From NCBI GenBank assembly GCA_021824845.1, contig JAKAJY010000012.1, forward strand, positions 1-7,140: a DNA stretch of 7,140 nucleotides, written 5' to 3'. Under the pieces are notes generated by a model, which was not told the DNA's origin, searched no databases, and worked only from the letters and a program-made list of their open reading frames with translations. Positions 1-5,059 of this stretch are shown here, piece by piece (position 1 is the first letter of the stretch; each line of letters starts with the position of its first letter). The stretch is from an archaeon (GTDB lineage Archaea > Thermoproteota > Nitrososphaeria > Nitrososphaerales > Nitrosopumilaceae). A program made the translations under genes and the position numbers.

Positions 1-469
1 CACAAAGAACACATTTGATGACGCATTCCCATCTCCTGATAACTATGATGTAAAGGACAAGGAAGCAGAAGCAAAGATCAAATTTTTTTCCTCAGAGCTG
101 TACTCATTATTAGAGCAGAATCATCTTGATAGGGCAATGAAAAAGGTAATGGAGTTCTCAATGTACTTTAATCAATACTTTCAGCACAAGGAGCCTTGGA
201 AGAAAGGACCGGGCACGAATACATGCGTGTTTTTGGCAGCAAATGCGGTCCACTCCATATCAATAGCATTGTGTCCGTTTTTGCCAAAATCGGCACAAAA
301 AATCTGGAAGCAGCTTGGGATGAGCGGTAATGCAAAAGACAAACCTTGGAAGGCAATCTCGGAGATTGAATTACAATCTGGACACAAGCTAGGCGAGATA
401 AATCCGATATTTGCTCGAGTCGAAGATGCAGACATAAAAAAACGCAAAGAGAAATTTGAAACAAAATAA
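1..469 (+). CDS. metG: Methionyl-tRNA synthetase, C-terminal part (5' end outside window)
   Basis: This is the end of a class I aminoacyl-tRNA synthetase that charges tRNA-Met in the cytoplasm. The frame is open from base 2 to the TAA at 467-469, giving about 155 residues. The visible part is the helical anticodon-binding domain. Seen directly: the NQYFQHKEPWK stretch, which fits the family's N-x-YF...EPW signature; a helix with CPFLPKSAQKIWKQLG, matching the usual L-x-P-x-x-P-x-x-A-x-x-IW pattern; and a closing GHKLGEINPIFARVED, which fits the common GH-x-I...PLF-x-RI-x-D ending. The catalytic HIGH and KMSKS motifs would lie upstream and cannot be checked. The protein stops just after the anticodon-binding domain, so the EMAP-like tRNA-binding domain found in some MetRS proteins is absent from this chain. 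The next gene overlaps its last 14 nt, which suggests cotranscription. Family assignment is firm. Confidence 0.93.
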   Translation, partial: TKNTFDDAFPSPDNYDVKDKEAEAKIKFFSSELYSLLEQNHLDRAMKKVMEFSMYFNQYFQHKEPWKKGPGTNTCVFLAANAVHSISIALCPFLPKSAQKIWKQLGMSGNAKDKPWKAISEIELQSGHKLGEINPIFARVEDADIKKRKEKFETK

Positions 470-1205
470 ACGAATTCCAAGGATTTCAACCCGCGGATTC
501 TATGATTTGAATAGTGGCAAGACAAAAAAGAGCAAATCATACGATCTATATCCAAAAAAATTCTTTGATGGATTGGACGAGGTGTCGGAAATAACAATAA
601 TGATTCATGGACTACGTAATGACCCGTCTGGAGCACTGGCAAAATTTCGCATTGCAAAACAGCGCCTGACTCAGCTTGGTTATAAACATCCCGTAGTTGG
701 ATTTAGCTATGACTCCAATACTAGGGGCGTTCAGTACAAATCTCAAGAACAAAAGGCAACAAATGTTGGAGTATTGATTGCCAAGAAAAATGGATACAAT
801 CTGTCGCAGTTTTTGATAAATGCCAAAAAAAGATTTCCTAAACTAAAAATCCGACTAATTGGGCACTCTCTTGGCTCTCAAGTGATAATTTCTGCACTGG
901 AAAAACTTGGAAGTCGAAAACTTGTTGAATCCGTGCATATCTTTGGAGCATCGATTCCAGCTAATCTGTTGAGTCAACAAAACAAGGCACATCTACTCCA
1001 AAAAACAATATCTCAGAAATTTACCAATTATTACAGCAAGTCTGATCTGGTTCTAAAATATGCGTATGAGCAAGGCCTGATCCCGCAGCCAATTGGGTAT
1101 GATGGGATTCAAGGCAAATCCGTACCCAAGTATTCGCAAAAACACGTCAGGCCGCAAAACCATCGCTTTCTCAGCTATGCCCAAGTTTTGAAATCCTTCC
1201 CATAA
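456..1205 (+). CDS. Alpha/beta hydrolase, lipase/esterase-like, substrate unknown
   Basis: A 249-residue protein with the alpha/beta hydrolase fold. Seen directly: a strand followed by His51-Gly52 (TIMIHGLRNDP), the usual oxyanion-hole position; the nucleophile elbow GHSLG at 136-140 with Ser138; and a late strand with SKSDLVLKYAYE, where Asp197 is the likely acid. His236 near the C-terminus (NHRFLSY) is the likely base. The Ser-Asp-His order and spacing fit this fold. There is no signal peptide or membrane segment, so it is probably cytoplasmic. The start is TTG and overlaps the MetRS gene by 14 nt. There is no convincing ribosome-binding site, and the only in-frame ATG (residue 49) would delete the first core strand, so the exact start is uncertain. 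It is probably translated from the metG transcript. Substrate cannot be read from sequence; lipase, esterase or amidase activity are all possible. Confidence 0.82.
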   Translation: MKQNKRIPRISTRGFYDLNSGKTKKSKSYDLYPKKFFDGLDEVSEITIMIHGLRNDPSGALAKFRIAKQRLTQLGYKHPVVGFSYDSNTRGVQYKSQEQKATNVGVLIAKKNGYNLSQFLINAKKRFPKLKIRLIGHSLGSQVIISALEKLGSRKLVESVHIFGASIPANLLSQQNKAHLLQKTISQKFTNYYSKSDLVLKYAYEQGLIPQPIGYDGIQGKSVPKYSQKHVRPQNHRFLSYAQVLKSFP

Positions 1206-1211
1206 TCTGTG

Positions 1212-1219
1212 AATATATT
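1212..1219 (+). promoter_or_regulatory. TATA box for the EF-Tu-like gene
   Basis: AATATATT is centred about 26 nt before the ATG at 1242, the standard archaeal TATA-to-transcription-start distance. This predicts an mRNA starting at or next to the start codon. The hydrolase ends at 1205, so this is a separate promoter inside a 36-nt gap. Confidence 0.55.
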
Positions 1220-1241
1220 GAAGTGATTGCGAGGCTGTATG

Positions 1242-2162
1242 ATGGCAGATTCTGTTAATTTTGTGGTATTGGGAGACCAAGAAATAGCTGCAAGCCTTGG
1301 CAAGAAAGGAACTGCCACAGACATGACAATGTATGACAAAAAAGAGGCAGGCGTGATTAGAACATACACAACACCCAGCGGTTTTCCAGACAAGGTTCAA
1401 CCACTCTTACAAGTAATCAATTTGGCAGAATACGTGATATTTCATGTAAACAAGTTGGACAAGTTCGTAGGTGAACAAATAATCGCACTTGATATGTTGC
1501 AAAAAAAGAACGGACTGTTGTCCCATACATATGATGTTGATGAAAATACGCTAAACACCATGATAAAAAATACCGTACTTGCCAACTATCCGAGAATCAC
1601 CCAAGATAAAATCAAGGAAGAATCCGACAAACTACCGCAAATATCCAAGGAAGGTAATGCTAGAGTGGTAATTGATCATTGCTTTGATGTCAAAGGTGTT
1701 GGTACCGTAATACTTGGCAAGGTAGAGCAGGGAAAGATCAAGCAATATGATACCCTGAAATTGTTGCCTGCCGGAATTGATGTTTTGATAAAATCAATTC
1801 AAATGCATGATGACCCCGTTGATGAGGCAGTATCGCCGGGAAGAGTTGGTCTTGCAGTAAAAGGAGTAAGCCCAGACCAAGTGGGGCGTGGAGATGTATT
1901 ATGTGCACCAGGCCCTGAGCAAATCTCCACAGAAATTGAAATTGATTTTACAAAAAGCCCGTTTTACAAGGGAGACATCGCACCAAACCAAATGTGCCTA
2001 ATTAATGTAGGCTTGCAGATAAAGCCGGCCAAATTCTTATCCATCTCACCACTAAAACTCACACTTGAAAAACCAGTCCTGTATAACAAAGGAGACATCT
2101 GTGTCATACTAAAACCAGAGTCGACTAGCATCCGACTGCTAGGTAGCGGCCCAATAAAATAA
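1242..2162 (+). CDS. EF-Tu/SelB-like translation factor homologue with degenerate GTPase domain
   Basis: A 306-residue relative of the EF-Tu/EF-1A/SelB translational GTPases. The N-terminal ~115 residues align in pattern with a G domain but lack the P-loop: where GHVDHGKT is expected there is VVLGDQEIAASLGKKG, with no GK[ST]. The DxxG and NKxD positions are also not recognisable. The stretch FVGEQIIALDML (75-86) resembles the GEHIIALDLL helix of SelB-type factors. From about residue 139 a clear EF-Tu domain II beta barrel follows (ARVVIDHCFDVKGVGTVILG through VGRGDVLCAPG, ending near 224), then a domain III-like barrel to the C-terminus. It probably does not bind GTP in the normal way; similar GTPase-dead EF-Tu-like proteins occur in other archaea, with unclear roles. 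Start: ATG 1242 is preferred because the TATA box lies 26 nt upstream and GAGG (1231-1234) ends 7 nt upstream. ATG 1239 and TTG 1227 are alternatives. Confidence 0.85.
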   Translation: MADSVNFVVLGDQEIAASLGKKGTATDMTMYDKKEAGVIRTYTTPSGFPDKVQPLLQVINLAEYVIFHVNKLDKFVGEQIIALDMLQKKNGLLSHTYDVDENTLNTMIKNTVLANYPRITQDKIKEESDKLPQISKEGNARVVIDHCFDVKGVGTVILGKVEQGKIKQYDTLKLLPAGIDVLIKSIQMHDDPVDEAVSPGRVGLAVKGVSPDQVGRGDVLCAPGPEQISTEIEIDFTKSPFYKGDIAPNQMCLINVGLQIKPAKFLSISPLKLTLEKPVLYNKGDICVILKPESTSIRLLGSGPIK

Positions 2163-2179
2163 AAAATCATACCTAATTG

Positions 2180-2186
2180 TTAAATA
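2180..2186 (+). promoter_or_regulatory. TATA box for the exported repeat protein
   Basis: TTAAATA is centred 26 nt before the ATG at 2209, in an AT-rich 46-nt gap after the EF-Tu-like gene. No Shine-Dalgarno sequence lies ahead of the ATG, which fits a leaderless mRNA. Confidence 0.55.
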
Positions 2187-2208
2187 GAAAATTTTCTTGA
2201 TCTGAAAC

Positions 2209-3228
2209 ATGAGAATGATTCTTGGGTTTTTGATGGCAATTACATTGTTTACTGGCACACTTGTCTCAGGATTTGCACAGTCCGAATCTGCTGAATGCAA
2301 GGGTGCATCTGATGCAAAAAAACAGATTGAAAACCTTGATAGAAAATACTCGGAGCTAAAGAAAAAAGCACATGCCGAATGGGAATCCATGAGCAAATCT
2401 GGACAATACTCTGACAGTTGGGAAGAATTTGCACAAAAATTCCTTGACTCTGCTGAAGTAAAAGAAATCCAAACCCTCCGTCAAAAATATGCCGAAATTG
2501 ATCAAAAATGTCCACAGTATGGTGCGCTCAAACCGGAATACTCTGACTCGAAGAAAAAAAACTGCGATAATTCCGATTATCAAAATATAAAAAAGACATT
2601 TTTTACAATCGAGCAAAAAATGATTGCTGCCAAAGAAAAATACTACAAAGAATGGGAATCATTATCAAAATCAGGAAAATATTTGAATTCTTGGGATCAA
2701 TATGCCAAAGAAAATCTTCATTCTTCATCTGAAGCATTAGAGTACCAAAATATCCAAACAAAATATGGAAATCTAATCCAGTATTGCCAATCTGAATCGG
2801 TTGCAGTTACGCCAAAAATTCTTCAAATTCCACCTGGTTGCAACGAATCAGAATTAAAAATTGCAAAAATGGCATTATTGGAATCTGACGTCAAGGTTAC
2901 CGCACTAAAAGAACGACTCTACTCTGAGTGGAAACTACAGACTGGTGCTGGCAAAACAACTGATTCTTGGGATGCTTACATGAGACAAAACTTTGAGGGG
3001 GCAGTTGAAGTAAAGGAATGGCGCCAATTACAAGAAAAATACGCCGGTGTAATTCATATCTGTACTCCAACAAACATGGATGTAGTCTCACCAAGCCAAA
3101 CATCACAAACCGAAAAGTCTACAAAATCCAAAACCACATCTGAAAAGAAAAAAGAATTAGACAAGTTTGAAAAGCTCAAAAAGGCAAAAAAGGTAAAAAA
3201 AGCCAAGCGATCAAACATCAGCAACTAA
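2209..3228 (+). CDS. Exported protein with three cysteine-bounded tandem units and lysine-rich tail; function unknown
   Basis: A 339-residue protein that I do not recognise. Residues 1-23 form a signal peptide: MRM, a hydrophobic stretch, then a likely signal peptidase site after GFA (23/24). The mature part is three tandem units, each opened and closed by a cysteine: 30-101, 119-193 and 211-285, with 17-residue linkers between them. These are the only six cysteines in the chain. Each unit has two probable helices around a conserved core: EW at 57/58, 148/149 and 240/241, then a Gly, then DSW or NSW with Trp71, Trp162 and Trp254, then an aromatic and an acidic/Asn-Phe/Leu segment, and a K-Y motif before the last Cys. 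Inference: each Cys pair forms a disulfide outside the cell. Residues 303-335 are a Lys/Ser/Thr-rich tail with no membrane anchor, possibly for electrostatic binding to envelope or nucleic acid. It has its own promoter. Neighbours give no functional clue. Confidence 0.85.
   Translation: MRMILGFLMAITLFTGTLVSGFAQSESAECKGASDAKKQIENLDRKYSELKKKAHAEWESMSKSGQYSDSWEEFAQKFLDSAEVKEIQTLRQKYAEIDQKCPQYGALKPEYSDSKKKNCDNSDYQNIKKTFFTIEQKMIAAKEKYYKEWESLSKSGKYLNSWDQYAKENLHSSSEALEYQNIQTKYGNLIQYCQSESVAVTPKILQIPPGCNESELKIAKMALLESDVKVTALKERLYSEWKLQTGAGKTTDSWDAYMRQNFEGAVEVKEWRQLQEKYAGVIHICTPTNMDVVSPSQTSQTEKSTKSKTTSEKKKELDKFEKLKKAKKVKKAKRSNISN
2296..3063 (+). repeat. Three diverged tandem coding units (period ~273-276 nt)
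   Basis: The unit is visible at the protein level: cysteine to cysteine spans 2296-2511, 2563-2787 and 2839-3063. The conserved Trp codons recur at intervals of 91 and 92 residues. Units 1 and 2 are closest (EWESMSKSGQYSDSWEEFA against EWESLSKSGKYLNSWDQYA); unit 3 is more diverged (EWKLQTGAGKTTDSWDAYM). The nucleotide sequences are diverged, so these are old internal duplications and not a recent slippage repeat. Confidence 0.85.
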
Positions 3229-3247
3229 AACCCACACTCAAGAATAA

Positions 3248-3254
3248 TTAATTA
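3248..3254 (+). promoter_or_regulatory. Candidate TATA box for the zinc-ribbon gene
   Basis: TTAATTA is centred 26 nt before the ATG at 3277, within an AT-rich run (3244-3261). The neighbouring TACAATAT (3253-3260) is an alternative, so the exact element is uncertain. Confidence 0.4.
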
Positions 3255-3276
3255 CAATATCTAGTCATATCAAACC

Positions 3277-3399
3277 ATGAAAGGACTCCGCGCATGCCCA
3301 ATTTGCTCATCTTGTGGCTCCAAGAAATTTGAGCGATTGGAAGGAAACAACGTGGTGCGTGTGCGATGCCTCTCATGTGGGAAAATAATCTCAATTTGA
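3277..3399 (+). CDS. Small zinc-ribbon protein, 40 residues
   Basis: A very short ORF encoding 40 residues from ATG to TGA. It has five cysteines: Cys7, Cys10 and Cys13 (ACPICSSCGSKKF), and Cys31 and Cys34 (RCLSCGK). The Cys10-x2-Cys13-Gly and Cys31-x2-Cys34-Gly knuckles, 17 residues apart and joined by a short basic/hydrophobic hairpin (ERLEGNNVVRVR), are a classic zinc-ribbon layout. Cys7 is additional. This Cys pattern, the candidate TATA box at the usual distance and the T-rich run just after the stop all argue for a real gene in what would otherwise be a 211-nt gap. Zinc ribbons of this size usually bind nucleic acid or a partner protein, but the target is unknown. No ribosome-binding site is visible, consistent with leaderless expression. 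Confidence 0.75.
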   Translation: MKGLRACPICSSCGSKKFERLEGNNVVRVRCLSCGKIISI

Positions 3400-3428
3400 T
3401 TTTTGATGGTTTTTATTGTGTTTATTTT
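3400..3428 (+). terminator. T-rich terminator after the zinc-ribbon gene
   Basis: Directly after the TGA come T runs of 5, 5, 3 and 4 (3400-3404, 3410-3414, 3420-3423, 3425-3428). Archaeal RNA polymerase terminates on such oligo-T tracts without needing a hairpin. The tract overlaps the ilvC TATA region, so the two signals share DNA. Confidence 0.5.
3411..3418 (+). promoter_or_regulatory. Candidate TATA box for ilvC
   Basis: TTTTATTG is centred about 25.5 nt before the ATG at 3440. No Shine-Dalgarno sequence precedes the ATG. A second AT-rich element (TTTATTTT, 3421-3428) is too close to serve a start at 3440. Confidence 0.45.
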
Positions 3429-3439
3429 GAAATCAAATC

Positions 3440-4438
3440 ATGGCAAAGACATGGAAAGATACGGATATTGATTTAGCTCCTATTAAAGATCAGACAATTG
3501 CAGTAATTGGTTATGGAATACAAGGTGATGCTCAGGCAAACAATCTCAGAGATTCCGGACTAAAAGTTATAGTTGGACTAAAAGAAGGTAGCCAAACTTG
3601 GAACAAGGCAAAAGCAGATGGTCATACTGTAATGTCGGTTGCAGAGGCTACAAAAAAAGGCGACATTATTCACATTTTACTTCCAGATATGATCCAGTCC
3701 CAAGTCTACAAAGATGAAATCGAACCAAACCTTTCTGCTGGAAAGGCATTATCGTTTTCACATGCAGCTGCCATACAATGGAATTGGATCAAGGCACCCG
3801 ACAACGTCGATGTTATCATGGTTGCACCAAAGGGCCCAGGCTCTAAGGTACGTGAAACATACCAAGAAGGATTTGGCACACCTGCCATAGTTGCAGTATA
3901 TCAAGACAAAACCGGCAAAGCATGGGAGCGAGTACTGGGAATTGGAAAAGGAATTGGTTCTGCAAGAGCGGGATTAATCCAAACAACATTCAAAGAAGAA
4001 GTTGAAACTGATTGGTTTGGAGAGCAGGCTGATCTTTGCGGCGGATGTGCATCAATGGTTACAAACGCATTTGAAACTCTGGTTGAGGCTGGATATCAGC
4101 CGGAAATTGCATACTTTGAGGTCTTGCATGAGTTGAAGCTCATAGTCGACATGATTCAAAGATATGGAATCAATGGCATGTGGAGGCGAGTATCCGAGAC
4201 TGCAAGATATGGTGGCCTGACACGTGGCCCAATGGTTATGGATAAGGAAAGCAAGGCAAAAATGAAAAAAGTACTAGATATGATCCAAGATGGTACATTT
4301 AATGAAGAATGGATCTCAGAATACAAAAAGAACGGCAAGAATGCATTTGATAGATACATGAAGCAACTTGAATCTCACCAAATCGAGCAAGTCGGCAAGC
4401 AAATGCGAAAAATGATGTGGCCAGATTCTAAAGAATAA
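3440..4438 (+). CDS. ilvC: Ketol-acid reductoisomerase, class I
   Basis: Catalyses the Mg-dependent alkyl shift and NAD(P)H reduction that turn acetolactate or acetohydroxybutyrate into the dihydroxy acids of valine, leucine and isoleucine synthesis. At 332 residues it has the class I length. The N-terminal Rossmann domain carries GYGIQGDAQ (24-32), the dinucleotide Gly motif, and VGLKEGSQTW (45-54), the loop that contacts the cofactor phosphate. Further on are MVAPKGPGSKVRETY (127-141) and the knotted C-terminal domain with the metal ligands Asp191 and Glu195 (TDWFGEQADLCGG) and Glu227 and Glu231 (YFEVLHEL). Ser252 (VSETARYGG) is the expected substrate-contacting serine. The FSHAAAIQW segment (106-114) differs from the usual F-[AS]-HGFNI but keeps His108; to my recollection this is typical of thaumarchaeal enzymes. 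The gene is monocistronic here, with other ilv genes not in the window, and meets the mutase gene tail to tail. Confidence 0.97.
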   Translation: MAKTWKDTDIDLAPIKDQTIAVIGYGIQGDAQANNLRDSGLKVIVGLKEGSQTWNKAKADGHTVMSVAEATKKGDIIHILLPDMIQSQVYKDEIEPNLSAGKALSFSHAAAIQWNWIKAPDNVDVIMVAPKGPGSKVRETYQEGFGTPAIVAVYQDKTGKAWERVLGIGKGIGSARAGLIQTTFKEEVETDWFGEQADLCGGCASMVTNAFETLVEAGYQPEIAYFEVLHELKLIVDMIQRYGINGMWRRVSETARYGGLTRGPMVMDKESKAKMKKVLDMIQDGTFNEEWISEYKKNGKNAFDRYMKQLESHQIEQVGKQMRKMMWPDSKE

Positions 4439-4439
4439 A

Positions 4440-4460
4440 TTTTAGATTTTTCTTAGTTTT
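4440..4460 (+). terminator. T-rich termination tract after ilvC, inside the opposing gene
   Basis: Plus-strand T runs at 4440-4443, 4447-4451 and 4457-4460 begin just after the ilvC stop. They lie within the 3' coding end of the minus-strand gene, so ilvC transcripts probably end antisense to it. On the minus strand, AATTTATTCTTT (4441-4430) is a weaker T-rich tract lying over the ilvC tail. Confidence 0.45.
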
Positions 4461-4864
4461 GCAACGCCAGAGTTGATGTGCTCTATGATTGCAGGCAGTG
4501 GTGATCCTGGACCAAATACCTTGGAGATTCCTGATTTTTCCAAGCCCTTTTTGTCTTCTTCTGGAATTACTCCGCCACCCACAACTAGGACGTCTTTGAG
4601 GCCTTTCTTTTGCAGTTCCTTTACAACCCTTGGGAATAGCGTATTGTGCGCGCCATTTAGTAGGCTAAGCGCAACTGCATCAACATCCTCATCCTCTGAA
4701 ATTTGGGCAATTCTTTCAGGCGTGGCAAACAAGCCGGAATAAATTACCTCCATTCCAGCGTCTCGGAATGCTCTGCACAAAACCAGCGCCCCTCTATCGT
4801 GACCATCAAGGCCTAGTTTTGCTACAAGAATCTTGATTCGACGAGTGGCAAGTTTTTGCTTCAT
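4442..4864 (-). CDS. mcmA2: Methylmalonyl-CoA mutase, small (cobalamin-binding) subunit
   Basis: A 140-residue B12-binding domain. It pairs with a separate large catalytic subunit, not in this window, to interconvert methylmalonyl-CoA and succinyl-CoA. In ammonia-oxidising archaea this step belongs to the 3-hydroxypropionate/4-hydroxybutyrate carbon-fixation cycle. Seen directly: the base-off/His-on motif LGLDGHDRG (17-25), where His22 is the lower axial cobalt ligand and Asp20 its partner; SLL (67-69), corresponding to the S-x-L motif; VVGGG (94-98), the glycine-rich loop near the nucleotide tail; and the terminal FGPGSPLPAIIEHI (118-131), close to the family's FGPGT ending. Length and N-terminus (RRIKILVAKLGLDGHDRGA) match archaeal stand-alone small subunits. 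Glutamate mutase S and methyltransferase corrinoid domains are related but fit less well. Start ATG at 4864; a TATA-like element lies at the standard distance, suggesting a leaderless mRNA. Its stop is 3 nt from that of ilvC. Confidence 0.93.
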   Translation of the reverse strand: MKQKLATRRIKILVAKLGLDGHDRGALVLCRAFRDAGMEVIYSGLFATPERIAQISEDEDVDAVALSLLNGAHNTLFPRVVKELQKKGLKDVLVVGGGVIPEEDKKGLEKSGISKVFGPGSPLPAIIEHINSGVAKLRKI

Positions 4865-4887
4865 CTGAGACTAGTTATCGTATCGCA

Positions 4888-4895
4888 TTTTAAAA
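4888..4895 (-). promoter_or_regulatory. TATA box for mcmA2
   Basis: Read on the minus strand this is TTTTAAAA, inside TTTTTAAAATGCG, centred about 27 nt upstream of the ATG at 4864. No ribosome-binding site precedes the start codon, as expected for a leaderless transcript. Confidence 0.55.
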
Positions 4896-4936
4896 ACTTA
4901 TGATCTAGATGTTGTCTGTCTTGTTTATGATGTGGT

Positions 4937-4963
4937 TTGGATTGATGATAAATCATATTCCAA
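4937..4963. promoter_or_regulatory. Imperfect inverted repeat in the mcmA2/aminopeptidase divergent promoter region
   Basis: The arms are TTGGA (4937-4941) with TCCAA (4959-4963) and an inner ATGAT (4945-4949) with ATCAT (4952-4956) around a central AA. Between the two arm pairs there is one further T-A pair, one mismatch and a one-base bulge. It lies about 42 nt upstream of the mcmA2 TATA box and about 68 nt upstream of the aminopeptidase TATA box. A dimeric regulator site is possible, but in AT-rich DNA it could arise by chance. I see no gene or RNA structure in the rest of the 195-nt gap. Confidence 0.3.
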
Positions 4964-5030
4964 TAATAAACTGCTTTACTGGATGGTATGGCATTAGTTG
5001 GCATCATTGATCGTTTGACACTCTAAATCT

Positions 5031-5038
5031 ACATAAAG
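5031..5038 (+). promoter_or_regulatory. Candidate TATA box for the aminopeptidase gene
   Basis: ACATAAAG is centred about 25.5 nt before the GTG at 5060. It is a weaker match to the consensus than the others in this window, but the spacing is right and no Shine-Dalgarno sequence is present. Confidence 0.4.
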
Positions 5039-5059
5039 GCTAACAAATAACGCAAAATT

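Noticed and set aside
181..657. 158-codon open frame on the minus strand
   Set aside because: It lies antisense across the metG end and hydrolase start, both of which have clear family motifs. Its translation is Cys/Ser/Phe-rich with no domain pattern.
1053..1400. 115-codon open frame on the minus strand
   Set aside because: It overlaps the hydrolase C-terminus with its catalytic His and the EF-Tu-like start. There is no recognisable motif and no promoter in a plausible place.
1449..1460. NKLD in the EF-Tu-like protein, resembling the GTP base-specificity motif NKxD
   Set aside because: It lies ahead of the GEQIIALDML helix, where SelB-type factors carry the end of the switch II strand, so the position is wrong for NKxD. 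The P-loop is also missing. The resemblance is chance.
3165..3215. A-rich run near the end of the repeat protein as a possible frameshift or slippage site
   Set aside because: The frame continues as a coherent lysine-rich tail to a normal stop. The A-richness is explained by AAA/AAG lysine codons.
4473..4742. 89-codon plus-strand frame opposite mcmA2
   Set aside because: It is an antisense shadow of a gene with intact B12-binding motifs, and its product is Ser/Thr/Pro-rich with no domain.
4981..5020. Repeated TGGCAT and TTGGCATCATTGATC in the divergent intergenic region as a possible hairpin or operator
   Set aside because: The copies are short and the possible arms pair poorly. This is not distinguishable from chance.
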